Part shown: piece by piece, positions 1-5,461 of the stretch
Layout: every line of letters starts with the position of its first letter
Numbering within the stretch: the stretch's first letter is position 1
Source of the DNA: an uncultured Collinsella sp.
GTDB taxonomy: Bacteria; Actinomycetota; Coriobacteriia; Coriobacteriales; Coriobacteriaceae
Reading direction: 5' to 3'
Length of the DNA stretch: 7,136 nucleotides
Assembly: GCA_900543945.1 (NCBI GenBank)
Contig: UQTN01000104.1
Coordinates: 1 to 7,136, forward strand
The notes under the pieces: model-generated
Database searches by the model: none
Told to the model about the DNA's origin: nothing
The model's input: only the letters and a program-made list of their open reading frames with translations
Program-made: the position numbers and the translations under genes

Positions 1-59
1 GCGTGACCAAGTCCGCCCAAGGCATCAAAGTCTCGATGCCAAGCAAAAAGAAGAAGTAA
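1..59 (+). CDS. C-terminal tail of an unidentified upstream gene (partial)
   Basis: The frame starting at base 3 stays open to a TAA at 57-59 and encodes 18 full codons ending in a run of five lysines (…SMPSKKKKK). A lysine-rich end just before a stop, followed by a gap that holds the next gene's start signals, is what the 3' end of a real gene looks like. The stretch is too short to show any domain, so I cannot name the product. It lies on the same strand as everything else in the window, about 100 bases ahead of the zinc-ribbon gene. No convincing terminator hairpin follows it, so read-through into the next gene is possible. Confidence 0.45.
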   Translation, partial: VTKSAQGIKVSMPSKKKK

Positions 60-69
60 CTACGCGCCC

Positions 70-117
70 TGGCGATGTTGAATTGGTGCCTTGCTCCTGT
101 GGGGCCGTGGCGATGTT
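70..117. repeat. 10-bp direct repeat TGGCGATGTT, two copies
   Basis: TGGCGATGTT occurs at 70-79 and again at 108-117, each preceded by CC plus one base, with starts 38 bases apart. The second copy runs into the candidate -10 box of the zinc-ribbon gene. It could be a pair of regulator sites or chance; the sequence alone does not decide. Confidence 0.3.
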
Positions 118-122
118 ATGCT
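114..122 (+). promoter_or_regulatory. possible extended -10 promoter of the zinc-ribbon gene
   Basis: TGT TATGCT at 114-122 fits an extended -10 element (TGn followed by 4 of 6 matches to TATAAT). The best upstream hexamer, TTGCTC at 91-96, is 20 bases away, longer than ideal, so any promoter here would depend on the extended -10. It would place the transcript start near 129 and leave a short leader before the GTG at 163. Confidence 0.3.
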
Positions 123-150
123 CTAACCTCGATTGTTTGAATTGCTTCGA

Positions 151-158
151 AAAGAGGA
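151..158 (+). promoter_or_regulatory. ribosome binding site that fixes the GTG start at 163
   Basis: AAAGAGGA ends 4 bases before GTG 163, with the core GAGG 5 bases from it. The competing TTG at 133 has no purine-rich site in front of it, since the bases before it are pyrimidine-rich. This supports translation from 163. Confidence 0.65.
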
Positions 159-162
159 TGCC

Positions 163-1305
163 GTGATCTGCCCGCATTGCCTTAAGACTATCGAGGACGG
201 CGCCTCGTTCTGCCCCTACTGCAACGCTTATGTGGGTCCGGGCGATGGTCCGGAGCACACCGAGTTCGTGTTTTGTGAGGGCTGCGGTGCCCGTCTTTCT
301 CCGCATGATCGCACGTGCCCCAAATGCGGACGCCCCGCTCCGGGTATCCTCTCCGAGGACGCGGCCGCATCCGACCTGGCAGCGGGCCGCACGGCGGGCT
401 TTCCGCGCCTAACGCAAGAGCAGATCGATACCGAGGTGCCGCATGCGCCGGCCTCTGCCGCTGCGGTGCTTTCGGACGCCGCCGACCCCAATGAGACCTG
501 CGTGCTGCCGGCTTTCGATAAGGATTTCGGTATCCCCAAGGTCGATATTCCCACGCCCGTTTCCCTGCATGACGATGCTCAAAAACCCAAGCGCAAGGTG
601 CATCCCGACGAGGACGCCTATCACAAGCACAAGCGTCATATCCCCAAGCCGCTCATTATCATCGCGGTCCTTGCCGTCGTTTGCGGCGGTGCCTATTGGT
701 TCGTGACGGCCGATCCTATGGGTGTCATGCCTGGCTTCTACGACCAGTTTGGCCAGGCCGCGCAGACGACCTTCCCCACGCGTCAAAAGGGCGAGGCCAC
801 TGAGGACGATACCAAGCAGGACGATTCTGCCGAGGTGGTCCAGGAAGAAACCGTGCTCACCGATGATCAGCTCTATACCAGGCTCGACGGTCTGTATCAG
901 ACCATCGTGTCCTATGCTGACGAGGATCAGATCGGCGAGGTCATCGATTCCTTTAACAACGGCTATCTCCGAACGCCGCTGTCCACCCGTCAGGAGCTGT
1001 CGCAGAGTGCCTACGCCCTGCGTGACCAGATTAAAAAGACGCAAGATGAGCTCAACAATCTTAAGTATCAGGACGATACGGTCTATGCGGACGACATCGC
1101 CCACTTAAAGCAGCTTGCCGAGTGGATGTATGAGCGCGTTGACGTGATCTGCCAGAGCTGGGATATCTCGCTGGCCATTCCCGATGGCGAGTCGATGAGT
1201 TCCCACCAAAGCGAGATCCTGGCGCCCATCGCGCAGGGTGGCAACAGCGCGCTGAACCAGTACGACGCCAATGTGGGTTCCTGGAAGCCGCAGCAGCGTT
1301 CCTAA
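163..1305 (+). CDS. double zinc-ribbon single-pass membrane protein of unknown function
   Basis: This is a 380-residue protein when read from GTG 163, which gives the usual zinc-ribbon opening MICPHC and has a good Shine-Dalgarno sequence; TTG 133 would add ten residues. Four CxxC knuckles (Cys3/6, 17/20, 38/41 and 52/55) make two zinc ribbons in the first 56 residues. A low-complexity acidic and alanine-rich linker follows, then a Lys/His/Arg-rich stretch at about 143-162 and one membrane helix at 163-183. The basic side faces the cytoplasm, so the zinc ribbons should be inside and the 197-residue C-terminal part outside. That outer part begins with an acidic linker and continues as a predicted helical domain (about 240-330) rich in Gln, Glu and Lys, which I do not recognise. 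Known families of this layout include membrane-anchored zinc-ribbon proteins of Gram-positives, but no function can be assigned. The next gene has its own promoter, so this gene may be a separate unit. Confidence 0.85.
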   Translation: MICPHCLKTIEDGASFCPYCNAYVGPGDGPEHTEFVFCEGCGARLSPHDRTCPKCGRPAPGILSEDAAASDLAAGRTAGFPRLTQEQIDTEVPHAPASAAAVLSDAADPNETCVLPAFDKDFGIPKVDIPTPVSLHDDAQKPKRKVHPDEDAYHKHKRHIPKPLIIIAVLAVVCGGAYWFVTADPMGVMPGFYDQFGQAAQTTFPTRQKGEATEDDTKQDDSAEVVQEETVLTDDQLYTRLDGLYQTIVSYADEDQIGEVIDSFNNGYLRTPLSTRQELSQSAYALRDQIKKTQDELNNLKYQDDTVYADDIAHLKQLAEWMYERVDVICQSWDISLAIPDGESMSSHQSEILAPIAQGGNSALNQYDANVGSWKPQQRS

Positions 1306-1343
1306 AAATAGTTCGCCATAGTCGGCATAACCTACGTGCGCAA

Positions 1344-1373
1344 TTGATGTAAGCCCGTGCTTATTGCTACAAT
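1344..1373 (+). promoter_or_regulatory. sigma-A type promoter of the isomerase-TPR gene pair
   Basis: TTGATG (1344-1349) and TACAAT (1368-1373) are separated by 18 bases, and TGC directly before the -10 gives an extended -10 element. The predicted transcript start is near 1380, leaving a leader of about 33 bases before ATG 1413. This is the best promoter match in the window. A weaker alternative, TTATTG-16-TATGCT (1361-1388), overlaps it. Confidence 0.65.
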
Positions 1374-1412
1374 TCGTACAAATATGCTTTAAACGCACGA
1401 GGAAGGAACCAC

Positions 1413-1955
1413 ATGTTTGGTTTTAAGAAAGAGCTCTACACGCCCGGGTATCAGCTTGTCGGCGACGAGTGCGCCGTAATCGAGACGTCGAAGGGTACCA
1501 TCAAGGTCAAGTTTGACGGCGAGGGCGCTCCCATTCATGTCGCGAACTTCTGCGAGCTTTCCACGATGGGCTTCTATGATGGCCTTAAGTTCCATCGCTA
1601 TGTGCCCGGTTTTGTTATCCAGGGCGGGGACCCCAATACCCGCGACATGTCCGGCGCCGACGTCGCCGCCGGTCTTGAGGGCCCCGACGGCATGCCCGGT
1701 ACCGGTGGCCCCGGCTACTGCATCAAGGGCGAGTTCGCCACCAATCCGCGCAACAGCCATGTCGATGGCGCCCTTGCCATGGCGCGCTCCATGGACCCCG
1801 ATTCCGCGGGTTCGCAGTTCTACTTCTGCCTGGGTGCCCAGCATAACCTCGATTCCGGTTACACCGTCTTTGGTACCACGGTCGAGGGTCTCGATGTGAT
1901 TTCGCAGCTGCGTGCCGGCGACGAGATCGTTCATGTCGAGATCGTTCACGAGTAA
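1413..1955 (+). CDS. cyclophilin-type peptidylprolyl cis-trans isomerase, cytoplasmic
   Basis: This 180-residue protein is a single cyclophilin domain, which catalyses cis-trans isomerisation of Xaa-Pro bonds during protein folding. FHRYVPGFVIQGGDP (60-74) holds the catalytic Arg62 plus Phe67 and Gln70, equivalent to Arg55, Phe60 and Gln63 of human cyclophilin A. SAGSQFYF (131-138) is the second active-site signature, with Tyr137 where cyclophilin A has Phe113. At NLDSGYTVFG (145-154) the cyclosporin-contact tryptophan is replaced by Asn145; bacterial cyclophilins often differ there, so cyclosporin binding is probably weak. There is no signal peptide, lipobox or membrane helix, so it should act in the cytoplasm. 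ATG 1413 is preceded by AAGGA five bases upstream. Its stop lies 11 bases before the TPR gene, suggesting co-transcription. The C-terminus carries a small tandem duplication (EIVHV-EIVHE). Confidence 0.95.
   Translation: MFGFKKELYTPGYQLVGDECAVIETSKGTIKVKFDGEGAPIHVANFCELSTMGFYDGLKFHRYVPGFVIQGGDPNTRDMSGADVAAGLEGPDGMPGTGGPGYCIKGEFATNPRNSHVDGALAMARSMDPDSAGSQFYFCLGAQHNLDSGYTVFGTTVEGLDVISQLRAGDEIVHVEIVHE
1923..1952 (+). repeat. 15-bp tandem duplication at the 3' end of the isomerase gene
   Basis: GAGATCGTTCA occurs at 1923-1933 and 1938-1948. The two 15-base units (1923-1937 and 1938-1952) agree at 12 of 15 positions and encode EIVHV and EIVHE. The second unit ends exactly before the stop codon. 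Confidence 0.7.
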
Positions 1956-1966
1956 AGGGGACTTCC

Positions 1967-3271
1967 TTGAATAGCCAGCTGATCCAACAGGGCCGCGCCG
2001 CTTACCGCGCGGGTGATTTTTCCGCTGCAGCCCAGATGCTTGGGGCGGCAAAGACTCCCGATGAGATTATGGGCGAGGCCGACCACCTTCGTGGCAACGC
2101 CTTGATGCACCTGGGCATGTATGCCGAGGCCGCCGAGGCCTATGCCGCCGCCCTCAACGACGGCACCTACGGCAAGCGCGGCGCGCTGCTCACCAACCGC
2201 GGCAAGGCGCTCGCCGCGGTGGGCGACTACACGACGGCCGCTCAGGCGTTCTCTGCTGCTACGCAGGATGCTTCCTATGCCACGCCGTTCAAGGCCTATC
2301 TGGGTCTGGGCAATGCGCTGTTCCAATCGGGCGACTATGCCAACGCGGGAACCGCCTTCCGTCAGGCTGCCATCGACGGCGCCAATCCGGCTCCTGCCGC
2401 CGCACTCGGCGAGCTCGGTCGTTGCTTCATTAAGCTCGGCCGTCCGGCGGATGCCGTGGAGACCTACCGCACGGCTATCGACTTTGCCGGCCCCCGCGAC
2501 GACACGCGTGCGCTCAACGCCGGCATGGGTCAGGCGCTTTCTGCCGCCGGCCGTCCCTCCGACGCACTCGACGCCTTTAACGCCGCTACTGCCGATGGCA
2601 TCTACCAGCTCACCTCCGAGCAGGCCGATGAGCTTGCCCGCGTGCAGGATTCGCTTGCTGCGCTGTCTGCCCAGACGGCTATGGCCACGGCTCCGGCGCC
2701 CGCGATGGACGCTCCTGCCGTCGATCCGCTCGATCCTACGGGCGCGACCGGTCAGTTTATGCCCGATCCCTCGGACACCGGCTTCTTTACGCTGTCCGAG
2801 TCCGAGATGGTCCAGCAGGACCGTCAGGATCGTAAGCAGGCCAAGGTCCGTCGTCGCCATCGCCACACGGGTCTTAAAGTCTTCATCGTGCTGCTTCTGC
2901 TCATTTTGATCGCCGCGGGCGGTCTGGGCTTTGCCTACACGCGCGGCTTTGGCTTCCCGTCTCAGGAGTCTGTCGTTACCGATCTGTTCCAGGCTGCCGG
3001 CGACGGTGACGCCGCAAAGGCCGAGTCTTGCCTGGCCTCGAGCCTGTCCGAGGACGCTAAGTCGATGATCATCTCCTCGATTCCGCAGGGTGCCACCGTG
3101 TCCGTCGAGGGCATGGATCAGTCCATGACCGAGACGACCGCCAAGGTGAAGGCATCGCTGTCCAAGGGCGGCGAGCAGGAGTACACCGTCAAATTCGTGC
3201 GCTCCGACAACCATATCGGCTGGGCCGTTTCTTCGCTTGATATGGATTTCTCGGCTGCTGACAACCAGTAG
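1967..3271 (+). CDS. TPR-repeat single-pass membrane protein of unknown function
   Basis: This 434-residue protein starts at TTG 1967, supported by AAAGGGG at 1954-1960 six bases upstream, which overlaps the isomerase stop codon and points to coupled translation. Residues 1-213 form about six TPR-like helical hairpins; the turn glycines fall at 16, 50, 86, 122, 158 and 195, so most units are 36 residues rather than the canonical 34. A Pro/Ala/Asp-rich linker (about 228-290) leads to a basic patch, RRRHRH, and a membrane helix at about 304-325. By the positive-inside rule the TPR array is cytoplasmic and the final 109 residues are outside. That outer domain (LFQAAGDGDAAKAESCLA onward) resembles the NTF2-like, DUF4878-type folds often found behind a single helix; this is an impression from layout, not a search. 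TPRs normally bind partner proteins. The neighbours, a folding enzyme and the mre operon, hint at an envelope role but prove nothing. Confidence 0.85.
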   Translation: MNSQLIQQGRAAYRAGDFSAAAQMLGAAKTPDEIMGEADHLRGNALMHLGMYAEAAEAYAAALNDGTYGKRGALLTNRGKALAAVGDYTTAAQAFSAATQDASYATPFKAYLGLGNALFQSGDYANAGTAFRQAAIDGANPAPAAALGELGRCFIKLGRPADAVETYRTAIDFAGPRDDTRALNAGMGQALSAAGRPSDALDAFNAATADGIYQLTSEQADELARVQDSLAALSAQTAMATAPAPAMDAPAVDPLDPTGATGQFMPDPSDTGFFTLSESEMVQQDRQDRKQAKVRRRHRHTGLKVFIVLLLLILIAAGGLGFAYTRGFGFPSQESVVTDLFQAAGDGDAAKAESCLASSLSEDAKSMIISSIPQGATVSVEGMDQSMTETTAKVKASLSKGGEQEYTVKFVRSDNHIGWAVSSLDMDFSAADNQ

Positions 3272-3293
3272 TGACCTTATGGGATTTAGCTTT

Positions 3294-3326
3294 GCCCGGC
3301 GCTTCACCGCAAGTGAGGCGCCGGGC
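3294..3326 (+). terminator. hairpin terminator after the TPR gene
   Basis: A 14-bp stem (3294-3307 paired with 3313-3326) has 13 Watson-Crick pairs and one G-T wobble, closes a CGCAA loop and is very GC-rich. It starts 22 bases after the TPR stop codon. Only two Ts follow, so it lacks a classic U tract; such U-poor hairpins are commonly predicted as terminators in high-GC Gram-positives. It may equally act as a 3' stabiliser or a transcription pause site. Confidence 0.6.
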
Positions 3327-3330
3327 TTGC

Positions 3331-3350
3331 GCTAGTATGATGAGCTAGTA
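3331..3350. repeat. 7-bp direct repeat GCTAGTA around the mreB -10 box
   Basis: GCTAGTA lies at 3331-3337 and 3344-3350, with starts 13 bases apart, and brackets the candidate -10 box TATGAT. Repeats in such a place can be operator half-sites, though 7 bp is short enough to occur by chance. Confidence 0.35.
3336..3341 (+). promoter_or_regulatory. candidate -10 box of the mreB operon promoter
   Basis: TATGAT matches TATAAT at 5 of 6 positions and would start transcription near 3348, about 39 bases before mreB. The -35 region at the right spacing (3312-3318) falls in the right arm of the preceding hairpin and reads poorly (GTGAGG). An alternative, TTGCGC (3327-3332) with TAGTTT (3349-3354), has 16-base spacing but weak hexamers. 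A promoter somewhere in 3310-3355 is likely, since a new operon starts here, but its exact position is uncertain. Confidence 0.4.
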
Positions 3351-3376
3351 GTTTTCCAGCAATCATCCAACACATC

Positions 3377-3381
3377 AGGAG
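3377..3381 (+). promoter_or_regulatory. ribosome binding site fixing the TTG start of mreB
   Basis: AGGAG lies 5 bases before TTG 3387. The in-frame ATG at 3399 would be 17 bases away and has no site of its own, so TTG 3387 is the supported start. Confidence 0.7.
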
Positions 3382-3386
3382 TTGCG

Positions 3387-4430
3387 TTGTTTTCTTTGAT
3401 GGATATGTTCTTCGGTAGCTATGCGGGCGATCTTGCCATCGACCTCGGCACCGCCAATACGCTTGTCTCCGTGCGCGGCAAGGGCATCGTCATTCGCGAG
3501 CCCTCTGTTGTCGCCATCGACAAGAACGACGAGCGCATCTTGGCGGTCGGTATCGAGGCAAAGCGCATGCTCGGCCGTACGCCCGGCAACATCGTGGCCG
3601 TTCGTCCCCTGAAGGACGGCGTCATCGCCGACTTCGATGTTACCGAGGCCATGCTTCGCTACTTTATCGACAAGGCGTCCGAGAAGCGCTATCCGTGGAC
3701 TCCGCGTCCGCGTGTTGTCGTCTGCGTTCCCTCCGGTGTCACGTCGGTCGAGAAGCGTGCTGTCTTTGAGGCCACGATCCAGGCCGGTGCCCGCCAGGCC
3801 TATCTGATCGAAGAGCCTATGGCTGCCGCCATCGGCGCCGACTTGCCCGTCGAGGAGCCCACCGGCTCCATGGTCATCGACATCGGTGGCGGTACCACCG
3901 AGGTCGCCGTTATCGCTATGGGCGGCATCGTCGTCTCGCAGTCCATCCGTATTGCCGGCGACGAGTTCGACCAGGCCATCCTCACGCACGTTCGCGATGC
4001 CTACAACCTGGCCATCGGCGAGCGTACGGCAGAGGACATCAAGATCAAGGTCGGCTCCGCCGTGCCGCTCAAGGATGAGCTCGACGTCGAGGTCAACGGC
4101 CGCGACGTGATCACCGGTCTGCCCAAGACCGTGCGCATCGAGAGCGAGGAGATTCGTCGCGCACTCAACAAGCCGCTCGACGAGATGGCCAAGGCCGTCA
4201 AGGACGCACTCGACGCTACGCCTCCCGATCTTGCCTCGGACCTTATGTACTATGGCATTTTGCTGACCGGTGGCGGCGCGCTGCTGCGCGGTCTCGATGT
4301 GCGCCTGCGCGATGAGACCGGCGTTTCGGTCAACGTCAGCCCCACGGCGCTCGATAACGTTGTTAACGGCTGTGCCCGCGTGCTCGAGGCCAATGCGTTT
4401 GATGGCGGCTTCGTCCAGACCAATGCTTAA
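3387..4430 (+). CDS. mreB: rod shape-determining protein MreB (bacterial actin)
   Basis: MreB is an actin-family ATPase that forms short membrane-bound filaments and steers the elongation peptidoglycan machinery around the cell. At 347 residues it has normal full length. The nucleotide-binding motifs are intact: phosphate-1 IDLGTANT (18-25), the catalytic-glutamate segment IEEPMAAAIGA (141-151), phosphate-2 IDIGGGTTEVAVI (164-176) and the adenosine motif GILLTGGGALLRG (290-302). The N-terminus, MFSLMDMFFGSYAGDL, is strongly hydrophobic with no Lys or Arg, and probably helps membrane attachment. The TTG start has AGGAG five bases upstream. It is the first gene of the operon, preceded by a hairpin and a candidate promoter, and mreC follows after 21 bases. 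The identity is certain at family level. Some genomes also carry mbl or mreBH paralogues, but the position directly before mreC and mreD favours mreB itself. Confidence 0.98.
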   Translation: MFSLMDMFFGSYAGDLAIDLGTANTLVSVRGKGIVIREPSVVAIDKNDERILAVGIEAKRMLGRTPGNIVAVRPLKDGVIADFDVTEAMLRYFIDKASEKRYPWTPRPRVVVCVPSGVTSVEKRAVFEATIQAGARQAYLIEEPMAAAIGADLPVEEPTGSMVIDIGGGTTEVAVIAMGGIVVSQSIRIAGDEFDQAILTHVRDAYNLAIGERTAEDIKIKVGSAVPLKDELDVEVNGRDVITGLPKTVRIESEEIRRALNKPLDEMAKAVKDALDATPPDLASDLMYYGILLTGGGALLRGLDVRLRDETGVSVNVSPTALDNVVNGCARVLEANAFDGGFVQTNA

Positions 4431-4437
4431 TTTCCAA

Positions 4438-4444
4438 AAGGTGG
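4438..4444 (+). promoter_or_regulatory. ribosome binding site of mreC (TTG start)
   Basis: AAGGTGG differs by one base from the ideal AAGGAGG and ends 7 bases before TTG 4452. It supports TTG 4452 over the internal ATG 4509, which has no suitable site and lies in the loop of a hairpin. Confidence 0.65.
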
Positions 4445-4451
4445 ATTCCAT

Positions 4452-5450
4452 TTGGCACGATCTTCGGGTTTCTCCACAAATCTGAATACCAAGCGACAAT
4501 CAACGGGTATGCGCCCGTTGATTGTTTTCAGCCTGATTTCGGTGTTGCTGCTCACGTTTTACATCCGCGAGGGCGAGGCAGGACCGATTCATGCCGTGCG
4601 CTCGGGCGTGACGACGATTACCTCGCCGGTGCGCTTTGTGGGCTCGGCTGTGGCGGCTCCCTTCAATGCGATCGGTAACGTGTTCTCTAACCTTACGGCG
4701 TCGCAGGACACGCTTGACGAGCTTAAGAAGCAAAACGAGGAACTGACCTCTAAGGTTGCTGAGCTCTCCGAGGCTCAAAAGACCGCCGAGCGTCTGGAGG
4801 GGCTGGTCGGCCTGCAGTCGACCTATAACCTCAAATCGACCGCTGCTCGTATCGTTGGTGCCTCCGGCGATGCCTGGACCTCGACCGTTACCATCGACAA
4901 GGGCTCTGCCGACGGCCTTACCATCAACATGCCCGTGACGAGTTCTGCCGGTGTTATCGGCCAGATTATCGAGGTATCGGCCAAGACCTCTACCGTGCGC
5001 CTGATTGGCGACGAGAACTCCGGCGTATCCGCCATGGTGCAGGACACGCGCGCCCAGGGTATGCTGCAGGGTCAGGCTGACGGCACGCTGCGTCTTGAGT
5101 ACGTGAGCGTCGACTCCGATGTTAAGGTTGGCGACATCATCGTGACCTCGGGCATTGGCGGTGTGTTCCCCAAGGGTCTACCGCTCGGCACCGTCTCGTC
5201 GGTTGAAAAATCCGCAAACGACGTGTACTACACCATTGTGGTGCGCGCCCAGACGACGGCCGAGAACAACGAGGAAGTGCTGGTCATCACCTCGCTGACC
5301 GACGAACAGTCGGCCTCGGATGAGGACGTGAGCACCGCTAATAGCACGCCGCAGGGAACGTCGCGCGATGCTGCGACCAAGACGAAGGACGAGAGCTCGG
5401 ATGACGGTTCCGACACGTCCGAGACGACCGATTCCGGCTCGAGCGAATAG
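4452..5450 (+). CDS. mreC: rod shape-determining protein MreC
   Basis: MreC is a bitopic membrane protein that links cytoplasmic MreB and membrane MreD to PBP2 and can activate PBP2. The protein has 332 residues. A basic 21-residue cytoplasmic end is followed by one membrane helix (about 22-38), a coiled coil (about 81-120, with SQDTLDELKKQNEELTSKVA and regular leucines) and the two-part beta domain of the family (about 122-280; GDENSGVSAMVQDTRAQG and VKVGDIIVTSGIGGVFPKGL are typical). The last 46 residues or so (287-332) are an acidic, Ser/Thr-rich, probably disordered tail that is not part of the core fold. The start is TTG 4452 with AAGGTGG upstream. Codons 15-26 contain a perfect inverted repeat followed by Ts, described separately. 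The gene lies 21 bases after mreB and 11 bases before mreD. Confidence 0.96.
   Translation: MARSSGFSTNLNTKRQSTGMRPLIVFSLISVLLLTFYIREGEAGPIHAVRSGVTTITSPVRFVGSAVAAPFNAIGNVFSNLTASQDTLDELKKQNEELTSKVAELSEAQKTAERLEGLVGLQSTYNLKSTAARIVGASGDAWTSTVTIDKGSADGLTINMPVTSSAGVIGQIIEVSAKTSTVRLIGDENSGVSAMVQDTRAQGMLQGQADGTLRLEYVSVDSDVKVGDIIVTSGIGGVFPKGLPLGTVSSVEKSANDVYYTIVVRAQTTAENNEEVLVITSLTDEQSASDEDVSTANSTPQGTSRDAATKTKDESSDDGSDTSETTDSGSSE
4496..4528 (+). terminator. terminator-like hairpin inside the start of mreC (candidate attenuator)
   Basis: ACAATCAACGGG (4496-4507) pairs perfectly with CCCGTTGATTGT (4514-4525) around a 6-base loop, and the run TTTT (4525-4528) follows on the plus strand. That is the form of an intrinsic terminator. 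It lies 66-98 bases after the mreB stop codon and about 45-75 bases into mreC. The minus-strand flank has no comparable T run, so it points along the operon. Several codons in the stem (CGA, CAA, TCA, TTG, ATT, GTT) are ones the rest of the gene uses less, as if pairing were maintained. A likely role is partial termination, making mreB more abundant than mreCD-mrdA, relieved when ribosomes translate mreC. Function is inferred; the structure is seen. Confidence 0.5.
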
Positions 5451-5454
5451 GGGG
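5449..5454 (+). promoter_or_regulatory. ribosome binding site fixing the ATG 5462 start of mreD
   Basis: AGGGGG overlaps the end of the mreC stop codon and ends 7 bases before ATG 5462. The earlier ATG 5456 would be only one base from it, too close for initiation. Confidence 0.6.
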
Positions 5455-5461
5455 CATGTCC

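Noticed and set aside
133..162. TTG 133 as the start of the zinc-ribbon gene
   Set aside because: There is no Shine-Dalgarno sequence before it, while GTG 163 has GAGG five bases upstream and gives the standard MxCPxC opening.
1335..1399. Inverted pair CGTGCG (1335-1340) and CGCACG (1394-1399) flanking the isomerase promoter
   Set aside because: Six-base arms nearly 55 bases apart are expected by chance in GC-rich DNA, and the left arm lies upstream of the predicted transcript start, so no RNA hairpin would form.
1946..3307. Long minus-strand open frame (453 codons) opposite the TPR gene
   Set aside because: It mirrors a GC-rich gene that has clear TPR periodicity, a membrane helix and a good ribosome binding site on the plus strand; the minus-strand product is low-complexity Arg/Gly/His-rich without domains.
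3375..4499. Long minus-strand open frame (374 codons) opposite mreB
   Set aside because: mreB is certain from its actin-family motifs; the antisense product is an Asp/Gly/Leu-rich shadow created by codon bias.
5456..5461. ATG 5456 as the start of mreD
   Set aside because: The only ribosome binding site ends one base before it, which is too close; ATG 5462 has 7-base spacing.
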